Origin: UBA2779 sp965232165
GTDB taxonomy: Bacteria; Spirochaetota; Spirochaetia; DSM-2461
Direction of reading: 5' to 3'
Assembly: GCA_965232165.1 (NCBI GenBank)
Contig: CBDDOY010000002.1
Span: forward strand, 930,001 to 994,000
DNA length: 64,000 bases
Position 1 is the stretch's first letter; every line of letters starts with the position of its first letter. Below the pieces are notes generated by a model. That model was not told the DNA's origin. It saw nothing but the letters and a program-made list of their open reading frames with translations, and ran no database searches. The translations under genes and the position numbers were made by a program. Below are positions 8,893 to 17,231 of this stretch, piece by piece.

Positions 8893-10191
8893 ATGAAAAG
8901 TATACTCGTATTTGGAACATTCGATGCTCTCCATCCAGGACACCGGTGGTTTCTCCGCCATGCCGCAGCATTGGGCGGCAGGCTGACCGCCGTTGTAGCC
9001 CGAGACTGCTTCGTAAAATCATGGAAAGGCCAATATCCTGTATTCACCGAGCAAGCCAGGATGAGCGCATTGAGGAATTCAGGGTTGGCAGACCAGGTTC
9101 TGTTGGCCGATGAGCGGATTCGCACCTATGAGGTATTGAGAAAGATTAAACCGGATATCATCTGCCTCGGTCATGATCAGCAGGCCCTATACGAAGATAT
9201 CAAATCGCATCTGAATGATACACGGCTTCAGGAACACCGCCCGCAGATTATTGTCCTGCAGCCATGGCGCAGACGGCGCTACAGCTCAACACGCATCAAG
9301 GCATCGAAGCAATGGGGTTTATACGCTCTGATGATATTCGCGATGGCGGCGTTTGGCTTCAGTTGGGTGTCAGGAAAAAGGCTATCGGCGGCCATGGGGC
9401 CGGCGAATCTGGCATTTATCCGTTTTTTATGCACGGCTCTAGCCTGCCTGCCTCTTACAATATTTCGAAAAAGGCATCCCCATAAGAAGCTGAAGGATGG
9501 ACTGCCCTGGGTTCTGATGGCGGCTTCTTGTCTCGCCGTCTATAATCTGATGTTTTTTCTCGCTCTGCGCACTAGTCTCGCAGGAAAAGGCGGGCTCATC
9601 GTCACGACGATGAATCCCTTGTTCACCCTGCTCATCATGTCGGCTGCCGCCAAGCGTCCCCTGCGCTGCTTATCCATTGTCGGCGCCGTCTTAGGCTTGG
9701 CCGCCGGAATCCTGCTCGCAGAACCCTGGAATTACACGAAAGGGGAGCTTGCCGATCCGGGAAATCTTATATTCATGGGGGCGGCACTGCTCTGGTCTGT
9801 GATGACAATTGCCGCCCGCAAGGCACAGGGCTATATGGGCTTTACAAGCTTCATGGTAATCCTATATATGCTTGCCTCGATTCTGGTTCTTCCTTTCGCA
9901 CTGACAGAATCCGGCAGGCTGAATTTCACGGGACATGGTATGGCTTTCTGGCTGGACATGCTGATTATCAGCGTGGCGGTCGGCGCCTACGGCACAGGGA
10001 TGTATTTCTATGCCTCCAAGAAACTCGGTGCAAACAGAGGAAGTGCATTCACCTACCTTGTTCCGGCATCGGCGATAATCTTCACCTGGATTATATTGGG
10101 CGAGACGCCAAGACTTCTCACCTTGCTTGGCGGCCTGTTGGCTGTCATCGCATTTGTCATTATAAACTTTCGCGGGGAGGCAGGTGACTGA
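8893..10191 (+). CDS. Fusion: cytidylyltransferase-like domain + EamA (DMT) membrane transporter
   Basis: One uninterrupted 432-residue frame joins two families. Residues 1 to about 138 form a nucleotidyltransferase of the cytidylyltransferase/RibL (FAD synthase) type: VFGTFDALHPGH holds the HxGH motif, VVARDCFVKSWKG follows the RibL pattern, and YSSTRI is the C-terminal ISSTxxR-like motif. Residues from about 142 on are a drug/metabolite transporter with roughly ten membrane segments in two repeats, including ending ILGETPRLLTLLGGLLAV. The first half could transfer a nucleotide to a phosphate ester (flavin, glycerol-3-phosphate and similar are family substrates), the second move a small metabolite across the inner membrane. 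Whether the pair acts on one molecule is inference. The junction has no stop or frameshift. Confidence 0.8.
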   Translation: MKSILVFGTFDALHPGHRWFLRHAAALGGRLTAVVARDCFVKSWKGQYPVFTEQARMSALRNSGLADQVLLADERIRTYEVLRKIKPDIICLGHDQQALYEDIKSHLNDTRLQEHRPQIIVLQPWRRRRYSSTRIKASKQWGLYALMIFAMAAFGFSWVSGKRLSAAMGPANLAFIRFLCTALACLPLTIFRKRHPHKKLKDGLPWVLMAASCLAVYNLMFFLALRTSLAGKGGLIVTTMNPLFTLLIMSAAAKRPLRCLSIVGAVLGLAAGILLAEPWNYTKGELADPGNLIFMGAALLWSVMTIAARKAQGYMGFTSFMVILYMLASILVLPFALTESGRLNFTGHGMAFWLDMLIISVAVGAYGTGMYFYASKKLGANRGSAFTYLVPASAIIFTWIILGETPRLLTLLGGLLAVIAFVIINFRGEAGD

Positions 10192-10193
10192 GA

Positions 10194-11300
10194 TCACCGC
10201 CTCTTTGACAATTGAATTATGAACTTGGAAAGAGAGAACCGGGGATTGCGGCGGGGTTTGTCCGGATAGCCCATCACCCGGGCCAGTATGGCAAAGTCAT
10301 CATGCCGTTCCAGCAATAGCCGGATAATGACCATGAAGGGAACGGACAGCAGCATGCCGGGGATCCCCCAGATATACCCCCAGAACAGCAGGCCGAATAG
10401 GATGCTCACTGGATTGAACCGCAGTCTATCCCCCATCAGCATCGGGTCGATTATATTGCCCACGATAAGCTGGGTAGATACCAGGGCAGTGACTAAGGCC
10501 AGGGTGGTTCCGAAGGAGTCAAACTGTATGACGGCCATGAGAAACGGGAAAATGGTCGCGGCGAAGGAGCCGATTGAGGGGATGTAGTTCATGATGAAGG
10601 CGATAAATCCCCAGAAGAATGCGAACCTGAGACCGAATAATGCACAAATCACCCCCACCATGATGCCGGTTGCAAGGCTTACCAGAGTTTTGACGGCCAT
10701 GTAATCTGCTATGCTCTTCTGTGTCTGCTCATGGAGTTCTTTCTTAGTCCCCGAATCATCGGAGCCCATGACATATTTGATGTATGCGGAATATCCCGTG
10801 GCTCCAGCCAGCAGAAACAGGTAATAGAGAAGAAATAGAAGGATTGAGGAGCCGAAACCGCTCACCAAATCACCCAGCAAGGCGCCTATCAGCGAGGCAA
10901 TTTTTCCCGGTGAGAGCATCTGATAGAAATCATCAAGAAGGCTGTTGACATCAAGGACGGGCAGGTTTTTATCAATCCATGAAACGACCGAATCAATACG
11001 GAGGTAAAGCTGCCTTGCCAGCAGTTCCCTGTCTTGTATGATCTGATCGATGATACCGCCTATCATTCCAATAACGATCCGCAGGATGGCGATGGTGATA
11101 AAGGCAACGGTGACCGTGATGAGAAAACGAGGAATTTTCCATTTCCTCAGGAGATCGATGAAGGGCAGGCTGAGCATTGTCAGCAAACCGGCTAAGGTTA
11201 GCGGGATAAGCAGGTGTGCGAGGGTCTTCAAAACGAAGAATATGGTCATGATCAACAGCACCATCAATATGTTGCGTATGCTCTTCGTGTATTCGGCCAT
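10194..11300 (-). CDS. AI-2E family (PerM/YdiK-like) membrane transporter
   Basis: A 368-residue polytopic membrane protein with the layout of the AI-2E/UPF0118 family: two N-terminal membrane segments, an amphipathic stretch of about 60 residues, a further pair, and a C-terminal block with the family-typical FIMNYIPSIGSFAATIFP and IIDPMLMGDRLRFNPVSI. Members export small molecules or ions (autoinducer-2 in E. coli TqsA; Na+/H+ in others), so the substrate is uncertain. It converges with the transporter fusion gene with 2 bases between stop codons. It starts 1 base after the phosphopantetheinyl transferase stop and so is probably the last gene of the thyX operon. Confidence 0.87.
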   Translation of the reverse strand: MAEYTKSIRNILMVLLIMTIFFVLKTLAHLLIPLTLAGLLTMLSLPFIDLLRKWKIPRFLITVTVAFITIAILRIVIGMIGGIIDQIIQDRELLARQLYLRIDSVVSWIDKNLPVLDVNSLLDDFYQMLSPGKIASLIGALLGDLVSGFGSSILLFLLYYLFLLAGATGYSAYIKYVMGSDDSGTKKELHEQTQKSIADYMAVKTLVSLATGIMVGVICALFGLRFAFFWGFIAFIMNYIPSIGSFAATIFPFLMAVIQFDSFGTTLALVTALVSTQLIVGNIIDPMLMGDRLRFNPVSILFGLLFWGYIWGIPGMLLSVPFMVIIRLLLERHDDFAILARVMGYPDKPRRNPRFSLSKFIIQLSKRR

Positions 11301-11301
11301 T

Positions 11302-11814
11302 CTAATCCTCCATGTTCAGGCAGTAAGAGACACTGTAGGTGCTGTTATTCCAGAGGAAAGTGAAACTCCTTCCTGATTTTGCCAGTTCATCCTGCCCCGG
11401 ACATTCGCCTATTTCCCAAACACTCCGGCCTTTCAATTTCAGCCAGGCTTCTTTTTGGGTCCATAGGGTGAAGAAGCCCTGCGGACTCATGCCGTTTTGA
11501 ACCAGGCGCCGTTCCTCCGGCCTGAACCAATAGTCGGCTACACCGGAATAATCACGGCGCCTGTGGCACTCCAAATCCAGTCCTATCTCCATGGTTGAAT
11601 AGGCACAGCATACGAGTTCAAAGCTGTGTGAAAGGCTGAAATGCCAGCCATCGGGATGAAGCAGCCTGGGCTTCTTCGCCTCCGGGCGGTCAATCTCAAC
11701 GCGGGAATGGCCGGAAAGCGCCGATATCCTCCGTGATACTTTGGAATAATTCATCTCCCGGCCCAGACTGGATTTCCAAAACTCCAGATAAATATCCAAA
11801 CACCCGGAATCCAT
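11302..11814 (-). CDS. 4'-phosphopantetheinyl transferase (Sfp/AcpT-like)
   Basis: A 170-residue enzyme with the Sfp-type motifs in order: WHFSLSHS, IGLDLECH and FFTLWTQKEAWLKLKG. In the family the Asp/Glu of GxDxE and the Glu of KEA bind Mg2+ and coenzyme A, and the enzyme moves phosphopantetheine onto a serine of an acyl or peptidyl carrier protein. It is short for Sfp (about 220 residues) because the N-terminal half-domain is reduced, as in some AcpT/HetI-type forms. It lies between thyX (3 bases upstream) and the AI-2E transporter (1 base downstream), so it is in one operon with them. No carrier-protein gene is nearby. Confidence 0.85.
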   Translation of the reverse strand: MDSGCLDIYLEFWKSSLGREMNYSKVSRRISALSGHSRVEIDRPEAKKPRLLHPDGWHFSLSHSFELVCCAYSTMEIGLDLECHRRRDYSGVADYWFRPEERRLVQNGMSPQGFFTLWTQKEAWLKLKGRSVWEIGECPGQDELAKSGRSFTFLWNNSTYSVSYCLNMED

Positions 11815-11817
11815 AGA

Positions 11818-12654
11818 CTAAAGCTGCCGCCCTTCTTTTAGTTTTGTCTCAAATCTGTCGGCATCTTTCCCTGTCAGCCCATGATGTTCTCCGGAGAGCA
11901 GATGGTTCAATGCCCGCATTTCCTCCTTGGAGAAACGAACCCCGCCTAGCTGATGCCGTTCAAACGCATCGAAGGCTATCGGACAAACCTGAGCTGCAAT
12001 ATTTTTTATCACTGCCGCATAAGCCCGAATTTCCATTTGGGCATGAGGATCTAAGCGAAGCCTGAGAAAGTGGAACAGGTTATGAAGGTCAATCTGCCAA
12101 TACCACTCTGTGTAGAGGCTGAGAGGCAGGACGATGCGCGCTAACTCCCTGGCCGTTTCTTCCTGGAGCAAACCTTCATAGCATTCGTAGGCGGCGCGAT
12201 GTGCGCTTCTCATACGGTCTCTCACAGCAGCGGCTATTTCGGTCTCCATGGGCTGGTTCTCACGGCCCTGCTTATTAACGGCGCTCTGCCTGGAAATATC
12301 GCCCGTATCCGGAAGGTAGAATTCGTCTGGCATCTGGCTGTACCGCCCTGATACCTCGTTCAATCTGGCCATGCGGTGCCGCACCCATTGCCTGGCAACA
12401 AAAATGGGCATCTTAGCGTGAAAGGTGAAAACAACCTGTTCAAAAGGAGAGGTGTGGGCGTTCCTGAGCAGGTAATCGATGAGTGCGGCATCTTCCCTCA
12501 CCGTCCTGGTGCCGCCGCCATAGGACACCCGAGCCGCCTGGACAATGCGTTCATCGCTTCCCATATAGTCTACGAGCCGAACAAAGCCATGATTGAGCAC
12601 GGCATATTCCTTATCGAGCATCTTTTCGGCGGCATCAACTCTGCTGTGTCCCAT
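11818..12654 (-). CDS. thyX: Flavin-dependent thymidylate synthase ThyX
   Basis: ThyX makes dTMP from dUMP using methylenetetrahydrofolate and FAD. The signature RHRx7S is present as RHRMARLNEVS, followed by GRYSQMPDEFY, and the second half carries the usual Arg-rich FHFLRLRLDPHAQMEIR segment and ends with a basic region. At 278 residues it is within the family range, which runs longer in spirochaetes. No thyA is seen, so this may be the only thymidylate synthase. It is the first gene of a three-gene run with the phosphopantetheinyl transferase and AI-2E transporter. A MITE lies 16 bases upstream of its start, so its promoter may lie in or beyond that element. Confidence 0.95.
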   Translation of the reverse strand: MGHSRVDAAEKMLDKEYAVLNHGFVRLVDYMGSDERIVQAARVSYGGGTRTVREDAALIDYLLRNAHTSPFEQVVFTFHAKMPIFVARQWVRHRMARLNEVSGRYSQMPDEFYLPDTGDISRQSAVNKQGRENQPMETEIAAAVRDRMRSAHRAAYECYEGLLQEETARELARIVLPLSLYTEWYWQIDLHNLFHFLRLRLDPHAQMEIRAYAAVIKNIAAQVCPIAFDAFERHQLGGVRFSKEEMRALNHLLSGEHHGLTGKDADRFETKLKEGRQL

Positions 12655-12670
12655 AATGTTTCCTACTTAT

Positions 12671-12834
12671 GGGCACCTCTAAAAAACCCATTTAGTTCTT
12701 GACTCGATCTTTTCCGCCGCTACTGCGTTGTCAAAATACTCAACTAAGCTTAAGCTACGCCCTTAGCTTTTGCCGCCTTGTATCGACAAAAAATTTCTTC
12801 GTCAATTTCCTAAAGCTGTTTTTTAGCGGTGCCC
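12671..12834 (+). repeat. MITE copy B (TTAT target duplication)
   Basis: Ends GGGCACCTCTAA / TTAGCGGTGCCC with TTAT on both sides (12667-12670 and 12835-12838). The right-hand TTAT supplies the stop codon of the phosphohexomutase gene, and the left end lies 16 bases upstream of thyX. The core is the same as in copy A. Confidence 0.85.
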
Positions 12835-14691
12835 TTATAATATCACTTCAGACTCAGATTGTCCGAGGGCGACTCTAAGGCATTCCCCGGCTTCGGCTGC
12901 CATGCCGCGATGCCAGGCGATCAGTTCCCTTTCGGCTGCTTCATCGCCTCCGCGGATTTCGGCGGCCGCCCGAAGAACGGCTTCGGTGCCGCTGGCCCTC
13001 ATCCACAGGAATCCTGCGTACTGACCGGACGCATCCCGGAAGACGATTTTCAGCCCCCCGCCTTGCATGACGGCTTCTTCTACTCCCTCACGGCTCAATG
13101 TTCCCTCGTTATTGATTTCAGCCCATCCGGCAAAGCCGTATCTCTCCCTCAGGGCCTTCGCTCTTTGCGCCCATTGCCGCCGGAAGACCGCCTTCCACTC
13201 CGCCTTCAACGCCGCAGGATGAGGGGTGTGAAGTTTGATCACCGCACGGGGTGCGGATACAGGGGTGGTGGAATAGCAGGGCAGAGTGCCGATGACATCG
13301 GTGAGGCCGAAATCATTCCGCTTCGGAAGCGGCCTGCCGATGCGGGTGCACCAGTCCTCAAAGGGACTCAGGCTGGTTCCAATCGACGGCAGCCGCAACA
13401 GCTTCAGCAGCGCCGTTACCATGTTCATGGGGTCTCGGACCGCCGATGGATGGGTGATGCATCCGCCGTTGGATCCTTCTCCCATGAACCTCACCCGGCA
13501 GCCTTGGGCCCTCAGTTCTCGGGCCCGGTTCACGATATTGGCCTCCCCCACCTCAACCTCATGAACCTCGACGCCGTAAGCCCCGGCAATATCCCGTATG
13601 CGGTGACTGGTGGGGCCGTTCACGACGAGGGCACGGGCCATATTTTTCAGAGAACCTTTATCAAGCCCGGCCAATCCTTCAGCCTGCCAGTTCTCCACGG
13701 CCAGTTCCGCCAGTGCGGCAAGCGCGAAAACCTCCTGGGCCTCAAGACAGCGGGCGGCTCCCTGGTTTTCGTCCCAAAACACCAGATTCCCCCTGTCGCC
13801 GTCGTTGTCAGTCACATAGCCCATTGAAACTGCGGCATCCTCGGAATGTATCTCATCGAGTGTCTTGCGGCAGGTTTCCATAGCATCCCCCTCCGGAAGA
13901 ATGGCATGGGCAATCTGCCCGGGAACGGTGTTAATCCCCCGGAAGTCCACACCAAGAGACTCCAGGAATTCCCTGTCCGCCGAGACGGTGCGGGCGCTGC
14001 CGTTCAAATCAGCGACAATGCCAAGGGGCCTGTCCTGGATTTCCTTGCGGAGAATTTCCATCGTTCTCTGACTCTCGGCCTTTCCCCAGGGTCCGCCGGC
14101 AATCTCTTCGAGGAATTCCCTATAAAGCGCGAGGGAGCGGCCCTTCTCGGACGGATCGGCAGCCCTGGGACTGATGGTTCTTTGCCCGGCCGAGTCAAGG
14201 GTATCGAGGGGGGAGGTGCCGGCAATCGCTCCTAGCCGCCTTTCGGCGCCCTCATCCTCAATCAGCCGACGATAACGCCTGATGAGTTCCGCGGCGTCAT
14301 CACCCCCGATGAGCCCGCCGCCCATACCGAACTTGACGCCATTGTGCCCCACGGGGTTATGACTGGCCGAAACATAGGCGAATGCGTCGATGCCTTCATC
14401 CAGATGGCTCCGGGCCATGACTTCCGGTGCCGGAGCTGCCCCGATGTATAAAACTCTGCAACCTGTATTTTCCAGTCCCCGCATCACCATTTCGGCTAAC
14501 ACGGGTCCGGTCGGCCTGGTATCCGTGGCCGCCAGCACCGTGTTGCCCTTGCCATGGTCTAACAGCCACTGCCCCCATGCTGCGCCCATGCCCAGGGCCA
14601 GGAGCCTGTTCCGCCGGTCAGGGACCGCCGCGGTGCCGTGTTCACCATCGGGAGCAAATATCTTGCGCCAACCGGAGGCCGAGAGAATCAT
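12835..14691 (-). CDS. Phosphoglucomutase/phosphomannomutase family protein
   Basis: An alpha-D-phosphohexomutase: the active-site serine lies in YVSASHNPVGHNGVKF, the Mg2+ loop in TDNDGDRGNLV, the sugar-binding loop in GEGSNGGCITHP and the phosphate-binding loop in RASGTEAVLRA. It should swap the phosphate between C1 and C6 of a hexose (glucose or mannose). About 618 residues is long for the family (450-580), with extra sequence around ERRLGAIAGTSPLDTLDS. The ATG at 14691 is preferred: GAGG lies just upstream, and the nine residues before it would be encoded by a MITE-end-like sequence. The stop codon lies in the target duplication of MITE copy B, so the original C-terminus may have been altered by a few residues. 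Confidence 0.85.
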   Translation of the reverse strand: MILSASGWRKIFAPDGEHGTAAVPDRRNRLLALGMGAAWGQWLLDHGKGNTVLAATDTRPTGPVLAEMVMRGLENTGCRVLYIGAAPAPEVMARSHLDEGIDAFAYVSASHNPVGHNGVKFGMGGGLIGGDDAAELIRRYRRLIEDEGAERRLGAIAGTSPLDTLDSAGQRTISPRAADPSEKGRSLALYREFLEEIAGGPWGKAESQRTMEILRKEIQDRPLGIVADLNGSARTVSADREFLESLGVDFRGINTVPGQIAHAILPEGDAMETCRKTLDEIHSEDAAVSMGYVTDNDGDRGNLVFWDENQGAARCLEAQEVFALAALAELAVENWQAEGLAGLDKGSLKNMARALVVNGPTSHRIRDIAGAYGVEVHEVEVGEANIVNRARELRAQGCRVRFMGEGSNGGCITHPSAVRDPMNMVTALLKLLRLPSIGTSLSPFEDWCTRIGRPLPKRNDFGLTDVIGTLPCYSTTPVSAPRAVIKLHTPHPAALKAEWKAVFRRQWAQRAKALRERYGFAGWAEINNEGTLSREGVEEAVMQGGGLKIVFRDASGQYAGFLWMRASGTEAVLRAAAEIRGGDEAAERELIAWHRGMAAEAGECLRVALGQSESEVIL

Positions 14692-14810
14692 ATCCTCAAG
14701 GGCATATCTAAAAAACATCGGTGAGAATGGTCCAAGTCAAGGATATTTCTAAGGGATGTTTGGTCATTTGCAAAGAAGCTGCCCCCGGCTGCAAATTATC
14801 TCAATGCGCC

Positions 14811-15770
14811 TCATCCTATCAATACCTGAAAATTCGGGTGGAGATGCGCCTTCAATATTTCCTCAATGAAGCCCAGTGTTCCATAGGAAGCGCTCATACA
14901 GCCCCGGCAGGCCCCCATATAGGCTATGGTGACCACGGGCTTATCCCCTTCCACCATGAAATTCTCTATGTCCACATCGCCTCCGTCCTGGTGTAAGGTT
15001 GGCCTTACCTCGGCATCGAGTACCCGCTCGATGACCTTGAATTGCTTGAATATGTTCAGCTCCAAAAATGGCACATCATCCTCGGCCGCCGGCCGTTTTT
15101 CCATTTCCTCCCGTGTCTCGGCGAGGATGTCCTCCAGATACCACTTGCGTTTTTCATGCCCTCCGGGGCGAACACAGGATTTGCAAAAGGCACCGGCCTT
15201 GCTGTAGTTTGTGATCTCTTCTATGGTTTTCAGATCATTTGCGATAATTAATTCCTTGATAGTCGGCAAGGTAACTCTGGCGCATTCGCATACCATGCCC
15301 GCTTCATCAAAGAAAGCGGCCGGAACTCCGTGCCAGGCTGCGGCCGCTTTCTTGATTACGTCATAGGCCATGACTGAGCAGTGCATCTTCTGCGGCGGCA
15401 CCGCGGGGGTGTCTGGGCTGTCTCGAAGAGCCTTCTCCACTTCGATGTTTGTGATCTTCACCGCCTCATCCACGGTTTTGCCTAGGCAGAGTTCGGCCAT
15501 CATGTCGCTGGAGGCGATGGCCGTACCGCAGCCAAAACTCTTAAACCTTGCCGAAAGGATTTCTTCACTATCTCTGTCTACGGCCCAGTAGAGCCGGACG
15601 GCATCACCGCAGGACTCTGATCCGTGTTCTGCGACGACGAGTTCGCCGCCCGCCGCGGCGGCCTCTTCCTCCGTGATTGTTCCCATGTGGCGGGGATTGT
15701 TCATCCGGTCGGCTACTTTGTCGGAATAGTTCTGCCACAGTGTCCCGCCTATTAGGCTGCTCTTTGCCAT
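14811..15770 (-). CDS. nifU: NifU iron-sulfur cluster scaffold protein
   Basis: A three-domain NifU. Residues about 10-140 form the IscU-like scaffold with SFGCGTAIASSDMMAE and QKMHCSVMA holding cluster ligands; the middle carries a [2Fe-2S] domain with CECARVT and CKSCVRPGG; the C-terminal Nfu domain has ACRGCMSASYGTLGF with the CxxC that carries a labile [4Fe-4S] cluster. It receives sulfur from NifS and passes clusters to target proteins. The gene starts 8 bases after nifS ends, so the two form one operon. There is no nitrogenase gene in the window; in epsilon-proteobacteria and many spirochaetes this pair serves general Fe-S assembly. Confidence 0.95.
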   Translation of the reverse strand: MAKSSLIGGTLWQNYSDKVADRMNNPRHMGTITEEEAAAAGGELVVAEHGSESCGDAVRLYWAVDRDSEEILSARFKSFGCGTAIASSDMMAELCLGKTVDEAVKITNIEVEKALRDSPDTPAVPPQKMHCSVMAYDVIKKAAAAWHGVPAAFFDEAGMVCECARVTLPTIKELIIANDLKTIEEITNYSKAGAFCKSCVRPGGHEKRKWYLEDILAETREEMEKRPAAEDDVPFLELNIFKQFKVIERVLDAEVRPTLHQDGGDVDIENFMVEGDKPVVTIAYMGACRGCMSASYGTLGFIEEILKAHLHPNFQVLIG

Positions 15771-15778
15771 GCTTCCTC

Positions 15779-16942
15779 CTAGAAACTGCTTGAAATTGAC
15801 CTGAGCCGTTTCACGGCTGCGCTGACGGCCTCCAATGCCGTGTCGATTTCCTCATCCGTGGTGAACCGGGACAGGCTGAACCGCACCGCCGTGTGTGTGA
15901 GATCCTCATCCAGTTCAATGGCCTTGAGTGCGGCATCGGGCTCCAGGGACTCCGATGAGCACGCACTGCCGGTACTCGCGGCGATGCCGTGCTTATCCAG
16001 GTCCCAGATAAAGGCCTCGCCCTCAATGCCTTTGAAGCTGACAAGCAAGGTGTTGGGAGTTCGCAGCTCTCTTCTTCCAATCACGACGGTATCGGGCAGG
16101 GCCAGTATCCCGTCCTCCAGCCTGTCCCGCATCTTGCGCACCCCTGTATCTTCGTATTCCAAAGCTTCGACGGCTAATTCCATCGCCTGTCCCATCCCGA
16201 TGAGGAATGGGACATTGACCGTACCGGCCCTGCGTCCATTCATCTGCTCACCGCCGTGAAGCAGCGGGCAAAGTCTTCGGTTCTTCCTGATAAACAATCC
16301 CCCGGCACCCTTGGGACCGTGAAATTTATGGGCTGAAAAGGTGAGAAAATCGACAGGGACTTCTCGAAGACTTACAGGAATTTTGCCGATGGCCTGAACG
16401 GCATCTGTATGAAACAGGACACCGCTCTTCTGGCAGAATTCGGCGAGTTCCCGCACAGGATTTATTAGGCCGGTCTCGTTATTCGCCCACATGATACTCA
16501 CCAGGGCGGTTTTATCGGGATCGAATCCCTCGGCCAGTATCTCCGGGGTGATGAGTCCATCGGCATTCGGGGCTAAGCGCACGATCTCCACCCCTTGAGT
16601 TTCCAGCCAATCGGCGGTATGGGCAATACAGGGATGCTCCAGGAGGGTTGTGACGATGCATGATTTGTTTCCGTTGAGCACTTCATCTATCCACACCCCC
16701 TTTAGGACGGTGTTGTTTCCTTCGGTGGCGCATCCGTTGATGATGACATCGTCTTCTTCATCGGCGCCTATGCCGTTATAAATTCGATCCAGTGCCTGGC
16801 TCATCCCTAGATGGGTTTCCGTTCCGAACTCATGGATGGAATTGGGATTCCCATAGAGCTGCAGCCAATAAGGCTCCATTACCTGTTTCACCCGTGGATC
16901 GACTATGGTTGTCGCATTGCTGTCTAAGTATATCCTATTCAT
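15779..16942 (-). CDS. nifS: Cysteine desulfurase NifS
   Basis: A 387-residue pyridoxal-phosphate enzyme that takes sulfur from cysteine for Fe-S clusters. The start YLDSNATT, the PLP-lysine motif SAHKFHGPKGAGG and the sulfur-carrying cysteine in STGSACSSESLEP are all present. A short insertion-type active loop marks it as the NifS/IscS group rather than SufS. It is the first gene of the nifS-nifU operon. The gap upstream (16943-17219) contains a degenerate MITE relic and no other gene. Confidence 0.95.
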   Translation of the reverse strand: MNRIYLDSNATTIVDPRVKQVMEPYWLQLYGNPNSIHEFGTETHLGMSQALDRIYNGIGADEEDDVIINGCATEGNNTVLKGVWIDEVLNGNKSCIVTTLLEHPCIAHTADWLETQGVEIVRLAPNADGLITPEILAEGFDPDKTALVSIMWANNETGLINPVRELAEFCQKSGVLFHTDAVQAIGKIPVSLREVPVDFLTFSAHKFHGPKGAGGLFIRKNRRLCPLLHGGEQMNGRRAGTVNVPFLIGMGQAMELAVEALEYEDTGVRKMRDRLEDGILALPDTVVIGRRELRTPNTLLVSFKGIEGEAFIWDLDKHGIAASTGSACSSESLEPDAALKAIELDEDLTHTAVRFSLSRFTTDEEIDTALEAVSAAVKRLRSISSSF

Positions 16943-16954
16943 GTCTATCCTTCG

Positions 16955-17095
16955 TTACGGCGTTGTCAAGATGCTCACGCTGCTTAAACTGCACACCGGA
17001 ATTGCCGCCTTGTATCAGGATTAATCATAAAAACTACCACAAGAATTTCAAGTCCGAAAGACTCTTAGGGTATTTCTTAGGAATCGCTGCTGCGG
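16955..17095. repeat. Degenerate MITE-family relic
   Basis: Recognisable core pieces of the MITE family (GGCGTTGTCAAGATGCTCACG, TTGCCGCCTTGTATCAGG and a trailing TTAGGGTATTTCTTAGG) in the right order, but without clean inverted ends. It lies in the promoter region of nifS. Confidence 0.45.
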
Positions 17096-17231
17096 TTCTT
17101 TGATGATTTCAACTTCGCGATATCCGCTTTTCCTGATTCAACAGCTTATCACGGGAAGCACCTCATTGTCTCTCCCTGGGAATATACCATCTCAGACTGA
17201 GTCTTGACGAGTGTATTATGGGCACCTCTAA

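Noticed and set aside
12859..13827. 322-codon plus-strand frame opposite the phosphohexomutase gene
   Set aside because: Antisense shadow of a well-supported gene.
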